A stretch of DNA of 8,021 nt from an uncultured Selenomonadaceae bacterium (GCA_958415865.1 CATYZV010000071.1:1-8021), one strand, 5' to 3'; counted from the first letter of the stretch, positions 1 through 7,875 are shown. The notes: a model not told the origin generated them from the sequence alone. Program-made: numbers and translations.

Positions 1-25
1 ATAATATATAATGTGAGATTCAAGC

Positions 26-54
26 ATGGCATATTTTGCTAAAGATGGTATAAT
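26..54 (+). promoter_or_regulatory. Probable sigma-70/SigA promoter of the atp operon
   Basis: A perfect -10 hexamer TATAAT lies at 49-54 and is preceded by TGG, giving an extended -10 (TGnTATAAT). A -35-like ATGGCA (4 of 6 to TTGACA) lies at 26-31, with an ideal 17-base spacer. The predicted transcription start is near 61, just upstream of atpI. This start would leave almost no leader for an ATG at 72 and so favours the ATG at 108 as the atpI start. What lies further upstream is outside the window. Confidence 0.7.
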
Positions 55-107
55 ATTATCTGGCTGTTGAGATGGTGTTATGCTATCTGTTGGAGAACGG
101 TAAACGT

Positions 108-500
108 ATGAAAGAATTTTTGACAGAGTTTCTATCTGCGCGCGGCAGATCAATGCTCAAGCAGCTTTTGGCTGTAACGGTGTTTGCAGGCGTGTTTCTT
201 GCTGCCTATGACAGAGCGTATTTGATTACGGGGATTGTGGCAGGCTATCTTCTTGCCGGCATATGTGCATGGACTATGATCTACCGTACTTGGAAGGCTT
301 CTAATTTGGGAGTCGGAAAAGCGAAAATGCAGATGTGGCTCGGCATGGTGATGCGCTTTATTATGGTGTTCATTCTGCTGTATGCAGCACTGCAGCAGTC
401 GGGTGAACTGTTTTTGACAGCGGCGGGCGGTTTTCTCATCGCGTTTGCGCTGTACATAATCAATCTGTGCATATTCGTTTACCGCAAGAATATGGAATAA
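108..500 (+). CDS. atpI: ATP synthase subunit I (AtpI/UncI family)
   Basis: This is a small integral membrane protein of about 130 residues, the usual size for AtpI. It shows four hydrophobic segments at roughly residues 17-34, 39-58, 76-95 and 98-122, joined by short charged loops, and a basic end (YRKNME). AtpI proteins precede atpB in many bacterial atp operons and are thought to assist c-ring or Fo assembly, or Mg2+/ion supply; they are usually not essential. The family is poorly conserved, so the call rests on topology plus position as first gene of the operon. I chose ATG 108 because a GGAG at 92-95 precedes it and because the predicted transcript starts near 61. An in-frame ATG at 72 would add 12 residues (MVLCYLLENGKR) but lacks a ribosome binding site. 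A long AT-rich gap of 135 bases separates it from atpB. Confidence 0.85.
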   Translation: MKEFLTEFLSARGRSMLKQLLAVTVFAGVFLAAYDRAYLITGIVAGYLLAGICAWTMIYRTWKASNLGVGKAKMQMWLGMVMRFIMVFILLYAALQQSGELFLTAAGGFLIAFALYIINLCIFVYRKNME

Positions 501-616
501 TATTTATATATGGATAAATTATATAAATATTATATCTATATAATACCGGAAGTTTTCCGGCGGCAGCTTATGATCTTAAATTCTTATAATGAAGAGAGGT
601 GAGGACACTGTTACTT
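501..616 (+). promoter_or_regulatory. AT-rich atpI-atpB spacer with GC-rich hairpin
   Basis: Bases 501-545 are almost pure A/T. They are followed by a perfect inverted repeat, CCGGAA (546-551), loop GTT, TTCCGG (555-560). No U-run follows it, so it is not a standard intrinsic terminator. TATAAT hexamers occur at 539-544 and 585-590, but neither has a good -35, so an internal promoter is only possible. A start from the second would fall on the ribosome binding site. A strong Shine-Dalgarno match, GAGGTGA followed by GGA, lies at 596-605. The hairpin could affect mRNA processing or lower atpI expression relative to the structural genes; this is inference. Confidence 0.5.
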
Positions 617-652
617 ATGGACACTATAAGCGGCAGTGGAAAAAATGACTGA
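617..652 (+). other. 11-codon mini-ORF overlapping the atpB start
   Basis: The ATG at 617 follows the strong GAGGTGAGGA (596-605) and reads MDTISGSGKND before a TGA at 650-652. It is in a different frame from atpB and overlaps both possible atpB starts (GTG 636, ATG 645). The stop lies within eight bases of the ATG at 645 (ATGACTGA). It could be a coupling leader peptide, or the true atpB N-terminus displaced by one base in the A6 run at 640-645. It could also be chance, since the gap from GAGG (601-604) to the ATG is 12 bases, somewhat long. Confidence 0.35.
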
Positions 653-1382
653 AGCTGGTGTAAATGAAGTAGTCTCTCTGGCTGGCATGAATTTCAACTT
701 GACGCATCCGTCGCATGCGATCGGCGCGCGCGAAGTTGTCAACTGGGCCGGCATGAGCTTCAACATCGAGACGCTGGAAATGACGTGGCTGACGATGGCA
801 ATCGTCATCATCATTGCATTTTTGGCGACGCGCAATTTAAAGCTCGTACCGTCAGGATGGCAGAACGTGGTTGAAATTGTCATCGAGTGGCTCAATGCTC
901 AGACGGGCGAAACGATCGGCAGACGCGGTTATCTGGCAGCTCCGTTTCTGATTTCGCTGTTCTTGTTCCTGCTGGTGTCAAACTGGCTGGGTCTGTTCCC
1001 GGGCATGACATCGCCGACGAACGATTTGAATACGACACTGGGCTTGGCACTGCTGGTAGTTGTGATGCTGCACATCCTGGGCTTGTTCTACAAGGGATTT
1101 GGCTACATTAAGCACTTCTTCCAGCCTATTGCGCCGTTTGTCATCATCAACATGATCGAGGAAATTGCAAAGCCGATCACGCTTGCTTTCCGTCTATTCG
1201 GCAACATTCTGGCAGGGGAAATTCTAATAATAATCCTGCTCAAGCTCGTGCCGATATGGATGCCGATACCGAGTGTAATCTGGCTGGCATTCAGCTTGTT
1301 CATCGGTGCTGTACAGGCATTTATATTCACAATGCTCTCAATGTCTTACTTAGCCAGTGCTATGAAAGACGATAAACATTAA
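636..1382 (+). CDS. atpB: ATP synthase Fo subunit a
   Basis: Subunit a is the stator channel protein of Fo. It forms the two half-channels that carry ions to and from the c-ring. The protein has several hydrophobic segments and the family signature LAFRLFGNILAGE, with the essential stator arginine at R186. E195 of that motif and Q227 of AVQAFIFTMLS, on the last helix, are also conserved. The C-terminal helix ends YLASAM. At 248 residues the length is normal. The start is uncertain: GTG 636 is the furthest upstream start open in this frame (stop TAA at 627-629), while ATG 645 gives MTEAGVNEVV. Neither has a good ribosome binding site. The N-terminus carries a degenerate 22-residue repeat (EVVSLAGMNFNL, EVVNWAGMSFNI). 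Identity is sure; only the N-terminus is open. Confidence 0.96.
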   Translation: MEKMTEAGVNEVVSLAGMNFNLTHPSHAIGAREVVNWAGMSFNIETLEMTWLTMAIVIIIAFLATRNLKLVPSGWQNVVEIVIEWLNAQTGETIGRRGYLAAPFLISLFLFLLVSNWLGLFPGMTSPTNDLNTTLGLALLVVVMLHILGLFYKGFGYIKHFFQPIAPFVIINMIEEIAKPITLAFRLFGNILAGEILIIILLKLVPIWMPIPSVIWLAFSLFIGAVQAFIFTMLSMSYLASAMKDDKH

Positions 1383-1401
1383 TCAAATTTTTACTTAATT
1401 T

Positions 1402-1409
1402 AAGGAGGA
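1402..1409 (+). promoter_or_regulatory. Strong ribosome binding site of atpE
   Basis: AAGGAGGA ends nine bases before the ATG at 1419 and is among the best Shine-Dalgarno matches in the operon. It is preceded by an A/U-rich stretch at 1381-1401 with little chance to fold. High translation of the c subunit is expected, because the ring needs about ten or more copies per enzyme. In E. coli a U-rich enhancer upstream of atpE serves this purpose; a similar role here is inference. Confidence 0.65.
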
Positions 1410-1418
1410 TTTACTCTT

Positions 1419-1667
1419 ATGGAAAACGCAATTATCGCAATGGCATCTTTAATCGGTGTAGGTATCATGATGGGTCTTGCAGCAATCGGTGCCGGCATCG
1501 GTGATGGTCTGGTTACGTCTAAATTCATCGAAGGCATTGCACGCCAGCCGGAAGCTAAAAACGATCTGTTCATGAACACTTTGATTTCCGTAGGCTTGAT
1601 CGAAGCAATGCCTATCATCACGCTGGTATTGGCTCTGATCATGATCTTTGCAAATCCGCTGCTCTGA
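1419..1667 (+). CDS. atpE: ATP synthase Fo subunit c
   Basis: This is an 82-residue proteolipid forming the ion-carrying rotor ring in the membrane. It is a helical hairpin: helix 1 is glycine-rich with a GxGxGxG-like packing stretch (GAGIGDG, 24-30), the polar loop is RQPEAK (42-47), and helix 2 carries the ion-binding carboxylate E62 in LIEAMPII. The EAxP context resembles proton-type c subunits of bacilli. The serine and threonine that ligate Na+ in Ilyobacter-type rings are Ala63 and Met64 here. D29 sits where Na+ types have Gln and bacilli have Asn, giving an Asp/Glu pair. No signal peptide is evident. The gene lies 36 bases after atpB and 41 bases before atpF. Confidence 0.97.
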   Translation: MENAIIAMASLIGVGIMMGLAAIGAGIGDGLVTSKFIEGIARQPEAKNDLFMNTLISVGLIEAMPIITLVLALIMIFANPLL

Positions 1668-1708
1668 TTTGATGAAATCTCAAATGCAATGCACAAGGGG
1701 GCAGTAAA

Positions 1709-2212
1709 TTGATTGATATCAATATGACGCTTGTGGCGCAGATCCTCAACTTCCTCATACTTGTATTGATATTGAAGATCGTAGCGTATAAGCCGATCGT
1801 AAAGATGCTCAAAGCGCGCGAAGATAAAATCGCAAGCAGCATCAATGCCGCAGAAGCGGATGAACAAAAAGCAAAGCAGCTGCTGGAAGATTATCACAAG
1901 CAGCTGGCTGATGCCCGGCTTAAAGCACAGGAAATCGTTGACAAGGCTGAACGCCGCGCTCAGGAAGAACGCGATGCTCAGGTGGCGGAAACAAAGCGCG
2001 AAATCGAACAGATGCGCAAAGCTGCCAAGGCGGATATCGAACGCGAACGCCAGCTGGCTGCAGCTCAGCTGCGCAGTGAAATGGTAGCTCTGTCCATGCA
2101 GGCTGCATCGAAGATTGTCGCTGCCAATATGGACAACAAAGCCAATGAAAAAATGGTCAGCGATTTCATTGACAAGCTGGACAAAGATAAAATAGGTGAA
2201 TTGCCATGCTGA
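1709..2212 (+). CDS. atpF: ATP synthase Fo subunit b
   Basis: Subunit b is the peripheral stalk, holding the alpha3-beta3 head to subunit a. The 167-residue protein has one N-terminal membrane helix (about residues 8-27, AQILNFLILVLILKIVAYKP) and then a long charged coiled coil rich in Ala, Lys, Glu and Arg. The C-terminal region (ALSMQAASKIVA) is the delta-binding part. The start is TTG 1709: AAGGGGG at 1695-1701 lies seven bases before it, while the first ATG (1724) would be too far away and would remove conserved N-terminal residues. The last seven bases overlap atpH (ATGCTGA), so translation of the two is probably coupled. Confidence 0.96.
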   Translation: MIDINMTLVAQILNFLILVLILKIVAYKPIVKMLKAREDKIASSINAAEADEQKAKQLLEDYHKQLADARLKAQEIVDKAERRAQEERDAQVAETKREIEQMRKAAKADIERERQLAAAQLRSEMVALSMQAASKIVAANMDNKANEKMVSDFIDKLDKDKIGELPC

Positions 2213-2754
2213 ATTTACAGTTAGCAAAAAAATACGCCGTGGCAATGTTTGAGCTGGCTCAAGAAGAAGATAAGCTGGTGGAATACGGCAGGCAGCTGAC
2301 GGAAATTAAAAAGCTGTTTGCAACTCAGCCGCTGCTTAAATCTTTCTTGGACAATCCTCAGGTGCAGCCGTCGGATAAGAAACAACTGCTAAATAAGGTT
2401 TTGGGCGATGAAGCGGCAAAATCAGTGCACAATTTCATGATGCTCTTGATTGACAAGCACCGCATCTCCCTGATCGAAGAAATTGTCGGTGAATATGAAG
2501 CTCTGTCTAATCAGGCACGCAATATCGTTGTAGCTTATGTTACAACGGCTAGTGCCCTGGACCAAAAACAGCAGACAGCTTTAACTGCAAAACTGAAAGC
2601 GATTACTGGCAAGGACATTCAGCTAAAAACTCATATTGATCCGTCTATCATCGGCGGCGTAGTCGTAAAAATGGGTGATAGATTAATTGACGGCAGTGTA
2701 ACTAGCCAGATAAAATCTTTGGAAAAGCAGTTAATGGCAAATCAAGTTATTTAA
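2206..2754 (+). CDS. atpH: ATP synthase F1 subunit delta (OSCP)
   Basis: Delta sits on top of F1 and joins the alpha N-termini to the b stalk. The 182-residue protein has the usual N-terminal helical domain beginning [15 protein letters not shown] and a C-terminal domain with the conserved [20 protein letters not shown] motif near residues 144-163. Translation starts at ATG 2206, inside the end of atpF, with AGGTGA at 2194-2199 as ribosome binding site. The stop is 19 bases before atpA. Codon choice is more A/T-ending than in atpA and atpD, consistent with a lower-expressed stalk subunit. Confidence 0.96.
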   Translation: MLNLQLAKKYAVAMFELAQEEDKLVEYGRQLTEIKKLFATQPLLKSFLDNPQVQPSDKKQLLNKVLGDEAAKSVHNFMMLLIDKHRISLIEEIVGEYEALSNQARNIVVAYVTTASALDQKQQTALTAKLKAITGKDIQLKTHIDPSIIGGVVVKMGDRLIDGSVTSQIKSLEKQLMANQVI

Positions 2755-2773
2755 GTGGGGTGACAGAGTCGTT

Positions 2774-4285
2774 ATGAAAATGAATCCAGAAGAAATAACA
2801 GCCATTATCAAAAATCAGATTAAGAATTACAATGTTGATTTAAACGTTGATGATGTGGGTACTGTTATTGAAATCGGTGATGGTATAGCTCATATTCACG
2901 GTTTGGATAAGGCTATGTCAGGCGAATTGCTTGACTTTGGCAATGATATATACGGTATGGTCCTGAACCTTGAACAGGACAATGTCGGCGCTGTTTTGCT
3001 GGGCGACGACACGAAAATAAAAGAAGGCGACACGGTTAAGCGCACGGGCAAGATCATGCAGGTCCCTGTAGGCGACGCTATGATCGGCCGTGTAGTTGAT
3101 GCTCTGGGCCGCCCGATCGACGGCAAAGGTGCTATCAATACTACCAAGACCCGTCCTATCGAATATCCGGCTCCCGGTATCGCTGACAGAAAATCAGTTA
3201 AAGAACCGCTGCAGACCGGTATCAAGGCAATCGACGGCCTCGTTCCTATCGGACGCGGACAGCGTGAATTGATCATCGGCGACCGCGGCACAGGCAAGAC
3301 GGCTATCGCTGTAGATACGATTTTGAACCAGAAAGGCCAGAACTGTATCTGCATTTACGTAGCTATCGGTCAGAAAGCTTCCACGGTAGCACGCGTTGTT
3401 AAAACTTTTGAAGATCACGGCGCAATGGATTACACCATCGTCGTTGCAGCTACGGCCGCTGACAGTGCACCGCTTCTGTACATGGCTCCGTACTCCGGTG
3501 TTGCTATGGCAGAAGAATTCATGTATCAGGGCAAACACGTGCTGTGCGTATACGATGACCTTTCTAAGCACGCTACTGCATACCGCGCAATGAGCTTGCT
3601 CCTGCGCAGACCACCCGGACGTGAAGCATATCCGGGCGACGTATTCTACTTACATTCCCGTCTGCTCGAACGCGCTGCAAAACTCAGCGATGAACTCGGC
3701 GGAGGCTCTATCACGGCACTGCCTATCATCGAAACGCTGGCAGGCGATATCGCAGGCTACATTCCTACGAACGTAATCTCCATCACCGATGGTCAGATCA
3801 TGCTCCAGACGGAAGCCTTCCATTCCGGTATCCGCCCGGCTATCGACGTAGGCCTGTCCGTATCCCGTGTAGGCGGCAGTGCACAGATCAAAGCTATGAA
3901 GCAGGTAGCGGGCAAAATGCGTCTGGAATTGGCGCAGTACCGCGAATTGGCTGCATTCGCTCAGTTCGGCTCCGACCTCGATAAAGATACGAAGGAACAG
4001 CTCGACCGCGGCGTGCGCATGGTAGAAACCTTAAAACAGGGTCAGTACTCTCCGCTCAGCGTTCAAGATCAGGTACTCCAGATCTACACGTCTGTCCGTG
4101 GCTTCCTAAGCGATGTTCCGGTAGAAAAAGTCGTAACATTCCAGAATGACTTCCTCAAGTTCATGAACAGCAATCATCCTGAAATTGGCAAGAAGATCGC
4201 TGAACAGAAGAAATTGGACGATGCTCTGGAAGATTCGATCAACAAAGCTATTGAAGAATTCAAATCCACATATTCATATAAATAA
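2774..4285 (+). CDS. atpA: ATP synthase F1 subunit alpha
   Basis: Alpha forms the non-catalytic nucleotide-binding sites of the F1 hexamer. The 503-residue protein shows the N-terminal beta-barrel ([17 protein letters not shown]), the Walker A loop GDRGTGKT at 169-176, the YDDLSKHA Walker B region around D261-D262, and the arginine finger R365 in SVSRVGGSA that reaches into the catalytic site of beta. The C-terminal helical domain is complete. ATG 2774 is preceded by GGGGTGA at 2757-2763, 10 bases from its end. A second ATG at 2780 is also possible. The first 60 or so codons are richer in A/T-ending codons than the rest, as often seen at starts of highly expressed genes. Confidence 0.98.
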   Translation: MKMNPEEITAIIKNQIKNYNVDLNVDDVGTVIEIGDGIAHIHGLDKAMSGELLDFGNDIYGMVLNLEQDNVGAVLLGDDTKIKEGDTVKRTGKIMQVPVGDAMIGRVVDALGRPIDGKGAINTTKTRPIEYPAPGIADRKSVKEPLQTGIKAIDGLVPIGRGQRELIIGDRGTGKTAIAVDTILNQKGQNCICIYVAIGQKASTVARVVKTFEDHGAMDYTIVVAATAADSAPLLYMAPYSGVAMAEEFMYQGKHVLCVYDDLSKHATAYRAMSLLLRRPPGREAYPGDVFYLHSRLLERAAKLSDELGGGSITALPIIETLAGDIAGYIPTNVISITDGQIMLQTEAFHSGIRPAIDVGLSVSRVGGSAQIKAMKQVAGKMRLELAQYRELAAFAQFGSDLDKDTKEQLDRGVRMVETLKQGQYSPLSVQDQVLQIYTSVRGFLSDVPVEKVVTFQNDFLKFMNSNHPEIGKKIAEQKKLDDALEDSINKAIEEFKSTYSYK

Positions 4286-4302
4286 GCAGCGAGGTGATTT
4301 AA

Positions 4303-5154
4303 TTGGCTAGTTTACAGGATATACGCCGCAGAAAAAAAAGCGTAACGAATACTCAGCAGATCACCAAAGCCATGAAAATGGTCGCTGCTGCACGACTGCG
4401 CCGCGCTGAAGAAGCGGCTGTTTCCAATAAGCCTTATGCAGAAAAGATGCGTGAGGTCATTGCCGATGTAGCCTCTAATGCGGGAACTTTTTCCCATCCT
4501 CTGCTTGAAGTACGTGAAGAAGGCAAAACGCTCTATATCGTTTTGGCTTCAGACAAGGGCCTTGCCGGTGCTTATGCCAGCAATGTGTTTAAAGAAACGC
4601 TGGCTCATGTGCAAAGCAAGAATGAAGTGTCGATGCTGACGGTCGGCCGCCGTGCCAATGAATATTTCAAGACGCGTGGCTACGAAGTCGTGAAATCGTA
4701 CACCGGCTTTACGGAAAAGCCCAGTTACGACAATGCTCGCCAGATATCAATTGAGCTGATGGACTTGTTCACCAAGGGTGTATACAAAGAAGTGTATCTC
4801 GTTTATACACAGTTCGTATCAGCTCTGTCTGCCGTGCCCAAGACAATTAAACTGCTGCCGTTTACAGCACCTGATTCCTCCCAGACCGGCCCTGCTGCTG
4901 AATATATTTACGAGCCTTCACCTGAAGAAGTGCTCGGCTACCTGCTGCCGCAGTACATCATCACTACCATTTACGCGGCACTGCTGCAGGCAGCAGCAAG
5001 CGAGCTGAGTTCACGTATGAACGCGATGAGCAGCGCAACTGACAATGCGGCAGATCTCATCTCGAAACTTGATTTGCATTACAATAAAGTACGTCAAGCT
5101 AACATCACCCGCGAAATTTCGGAAATCGTGGGCGGTGCTGAAGCATTGAAGTAA
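4303..5154 (+). CDS. atpG: ATP synthase F1 subunit gamma
   Basis: Gamma is the central rotor shaft, turning inside alpha3-beta3. The 283-residue protein has the conserved N-terminal helix (TNTQQITKAMKMVAAARLRRA, about residues 16-36), a central Rossmann-like domain (LYIVLASDKGLAGAY), and the C-terminal coiled-coil helix ending NKVRQANITREISEIVGGAEAL. I see no insertion or truncation. The start codon is TTG 4303, giving MASLQDIRRR, supported by GAGGTGAT at 4291-4298. The stop codon TAA overlaps the atpD ribosome binding site (TAAGGAGGT), which suggests coupled translation of gamma and beta. Confidence 0.97.
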   Translation: MASLQDIRRRKKSVTNTQQITKAMKMVAAARLRRAEEAAVSNKPYAEKMREVIADVASNAGTFSHPLLEVREEGKTLYIVLASDKGLAGAYASNVFKETLAHVQSKNEVSMLTVGRRANEYFKTRGYEVVKSYTGFTEKPSYDNARQISIELMDLFTKGVYKEVYLVYTQFVSALSAVPKTIKLLPFTAPDSSQTGPAAEYIYEPSPEEVLGYLLPQYIITTIYAALLQAAASELSSRMNAMSSATDNAADLISKLDLHYNKVRQANITREISEIVGGAEALK

Positions 5155-5169
5155 GGAGGTTTCATCTAA

Positions 5170-6588
<1,419 letters not shown>

Positions 6589-6591
6589 TTC

Positions 6592-7029
6592 ATGGCTGAT
6601 AAAGTAAAGCTGGAAATTATTTCTCCGAATAAAATCGTGTATTCTGCCGATGTCGACATGCTGATCGTGCGCTCTATTGCGGGCGATTTGGGTATTCTGC
6701 CCAAGCATGCACCGCTTCTGGCAGGTCTTTATCCGCACGCTATGCGTGCGATCATCGACGGTACGGAAAATCTCATCGCTGTCAGCGGCGGCTTCATAGA
6801 AGTACAGCCCGACAAGATTGTCGTGCTGGCAAGCGCAGCTGAAATGCCGATAGAAATCGATGTCAACAGAGCAAAACAGGCGTATGCCCGCGCTCATAAG
6901 CTGCTGGAAAAGTTCCACAAGGACCCGGCAAGTCATCGCGATATCGATGCTATCCGCGCTCGCGCTGCACTGGCGCGTGCCAAGGCACGTTTAGTTGCTA
7001 CGAGAACAAATACAGATCTGTACGAATAA
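6592..7029 (+). CDS. atpC: ATP synthase F1 subunit epsilon
   Basis: Epsilon links gamma to the c-ring and can inhibit ATP hydrolysis through its C-terminal helices. The 145-residue protein has an N-terminal ten-strand beta domain (residues 1 to about 86, including GDLGILPKHAPLLAGL) and a two-helix C-terminal domain (about 90-138). The sequence IDVNRA at 89-94 matches the I/L-D-x-x-R-A motif that binds ATP in bacillar epsilon subunits, so ATP sensing is plausible. ATG 6592 has AAGGAGGG at 6577-6584, inside the end of atpD. This is the last gene of the operon, followed directly by a terminator. Confidence 0.97.
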   Translation: MADKVKLEIISPNKIVYSADVDMLIVRSIAGDLGILPKHAPLLAGLYPHAMRAIIDGTENLIAVSGGFIEVQPDKIVVLASAAEMPIEIDVNRAKQAYARAHKLLEKFHKDPASHRDIDAIRARAALARAKARLVATRTNTDLYE

Positions 7030-7041
7030 ACGATTTTTGTA

Positions 7042-7095
7042 AAAATAAAACAGCGGCTGACAGTAATCTTTTTACTGAGGCCGCTGTTTTATTTT
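7042..7095 (+). terminator. Intrinsic terminator of the atp operon
   Basis: The arms AAAATAAAACAGCGGC (7042-7057) and GCCGCTGTTTTATTTT (7080-7095) pair perfectly over 16 bases. An inner stem CAGTAA (7061-7066) with TTACTG (7072-7077) caps it with a five-base loop, and a small internal loop separates the stems. The GC core followed by the U-rich 3' arm is typical of Rho-independent termination. It starts 12 bases after the atpC stop. The A-rich 5' arm means it could also stop transcripts from the other direction. Confidence 0.9.
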
Positions 7096-7100
7096 ATAAT
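7071..7100 (+). promoter_or_regulatory. Probable promoter of the YhcH-family gene, nested in the terminator
   Basis: A perfect TATAAT lies at 7095-7100, directly after the terminator's T-rich arm. An 18-base spacer separates it from TTTACT at 7071-7076 (4 of 6 to TTGACA), which sits in the hairpin's loop and inner stem. The expected transcript start is near 7107, about 12 bases before the ribosome binding site at 7119-7129. It would give the gene its own control, independent of atp read-through. Confidence 0.5.
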
Positions 7101-7134
7101 GGAAAATGTTAGGAAATGAAAGGAAGTGAGCCGT

Positions 7135-7596
7135 TTGTTCAGGGATAATATAGATAATGAAAATAGCATAAAGTACTTTATAGGCAGCGAAGCGGTCGGC
7201 TACTGCCTGCGCTATTTTAAAGAACATGACTTGATCAACTATCCGCCGGGCAATTATGAAACCGGCAGAGAAGATGTCAGCCTGCGCATAGACGAGTACG
7301 AAACACAGATTGCAGATGAACGCTACTGGCAGTCGCACCGCCATCACATAGATATCTACATCCTGATGAGAGGGCAGGAGCGCATCGATATGAAAGAAGC
7401 GCATACGCTCAAATCATACCATTACGATCGGCGGGACGATATCGTCATGCTGGAAGAGGATCGACCCGACAGCATAAACCGCTTGACGCGCTACGGCGAT
7501 ATGCTGATTTTTTATCCCGGTGAAGCTCACAAAACCGGAATTCACGTTGAACTTGCTAATGTCTTTAAAGCTGCGCTGTTCAAAATTTATATTTGA
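7135..7596 (+). CDS. YhcH/YjgK/YiaL (DUF386) family cupin-like protein
   Basis: This 153-residue protein belongs to the EbgC/YhcH/YjgK/YiaL family, which has a double-stranded beta-helix fold with a metal site in a sugar-sized cavity. E. coli members include TabA, linked to biofilm and toxin-antitoxin effects, and NanQ (YhcH), linked to sialic acid anomer conversion. The substrate here cannot be told. Visible family marks are the N-terminal FRDNI (family often IFDNI), H68 and D73 in SHRHHIDIYIL, GQERID, and FYPGEAHKTG with H132. Where E. coli YhcH has Glu-x-His, this protein has Gln66-Ser-His68. TTG 7135 is the preferred start because AGGAAGTGA (7121-7129) is well placed and the N-terminus then matches the family. 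GTG 7126 would add three residues. There is no sugar-uptake gene beside it. Confidence 0.85.
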   Translation: MFRDNIDNENSIKYFIGSEAVGYCLRYFKEHDLINYPPGNYETGREDVSLRIDEYETQIADERYWQSHRHHIDIYILMRGQERIDMKEAHTLKSYHYDRRDDIVMLEEDRPDSINRLTRYGDMLIFYPGEAHKTGIHVELANVFKAALFKIYI

Positions 7597-7601
7597 AATG
7601 C

Positions 7602-7636
7602 AAAAAGCTCAAGAGCATAGTGCTCTTGAGCTTTGT
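7602..7636. terminator. Bidirectional terminator between convergent genes
   Basis: AAAGCTCAAGAGCA (7604-7617) and TGCTCTTGAGCTTT (7621-7634) are perfect 14-base arms with a TAG loop. Reading the - strand, the hairpin is followed by TTTTT in total, which makes it a good terminator for csp. On the + strand it ends in CTTTGTTGT, a weaker U-tract, but it lies eight bases after the YhcH-family stop. It therefore probably serves both genes. Confidence 0.85.
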
Positions 7637-7659
7637 TGTCTGCCTAGGTAAAATAAAAA

Positions 7660-7875
7660 TTATTTTACAACCGTAACATTAACTGCACGCAGCTTGCTGG
7701 CATCGCGGCTGTCTGCTTCTGTATCGAAAGTTACTTTCTGGCCTTCTTCGAGGGTTTTGAAGCCTTCAGCGTTGATAGCGGAGAAATGAACGAATAAATC
7801 GCCGGATCCGTCATCGTTAGTGATGAAGCCGTAACCTTTACCAGAATTGAACCATTTAACTGTTCCTGTTGCCAT
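7660..7875 (-). CDS. Cold-shock domain protein (CspA family)
   Basis: This 71-residue protein is a single five-stranded OB-fold that binds single-stranded RNA or DNA and acts as an RNA chaperone. It begins [18 protein letters not shown], with RNP1 at KGYGFI (13-18) and RNP2 at LFVHF (27-31), the aromatic nucleic-acid-binding residues. The length is normal for the family. ATG at 7875 (reverse strand) is clear: AAGGAGGA lies just upstream (about 7884-7891 on the + strand). The reading frame stays open upstream for 24 codons, but that part is leader sequence. The gene is convergent with the YhcH-family gene and shares its terminator. Whether it is cold-induced or constitutive cannot be seen; the leader is short, about 50 bases, unlike the long leader of E. 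coli cspA. Confidence 0.96.
   Translation of the reverse strand: MATGTVKWFNSGKGYGFITNDDGSGDLFVHFSAINAEGFKTLEEGQKVTFDTEADSRDASKLRAVNVTVVK

Noticed and set aside
72..107. Upstream ATG extension of atpI by 12 residues
   Set aside because: No ribosome binding site precedes it and it lies only about 11 bases after the predicted transcript start; ATG 108 fits better, though the extension is not excluded.
585..590. TATAAT as an internal atpB promoter
   Set aside because: There is no -35 at a usable distance, and transcription would start on or beside the ribosome binding site at 596-605, leaving the leader unusable.
1666..1685. Small inverted repeats in the atpE-atpF gap (ATTTGA/TCAAAT and GATTT/AAATC)
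   Set aside because: Stems of five or six A/T-rich pairs in two competing registers are expected by chance.
1400..2245. Long open frame (281 codons) on the - strand across atpE and atpF
   Set aside because: It lies opposite two clear conserved genes, its translation resembles no family I know, and such antisense frames arise from the codon bias of genes on the other strand.
7648..7668. AT-only inverted repeat GTAAAATAA/TTATTTTAC over the csp stop codon
   Set aside because: It is a perfect nine-base stem but nearly all A/T and partly coding, so it is weak as RNA; the GC-containing hairpin at 7602-7636 explains termination.
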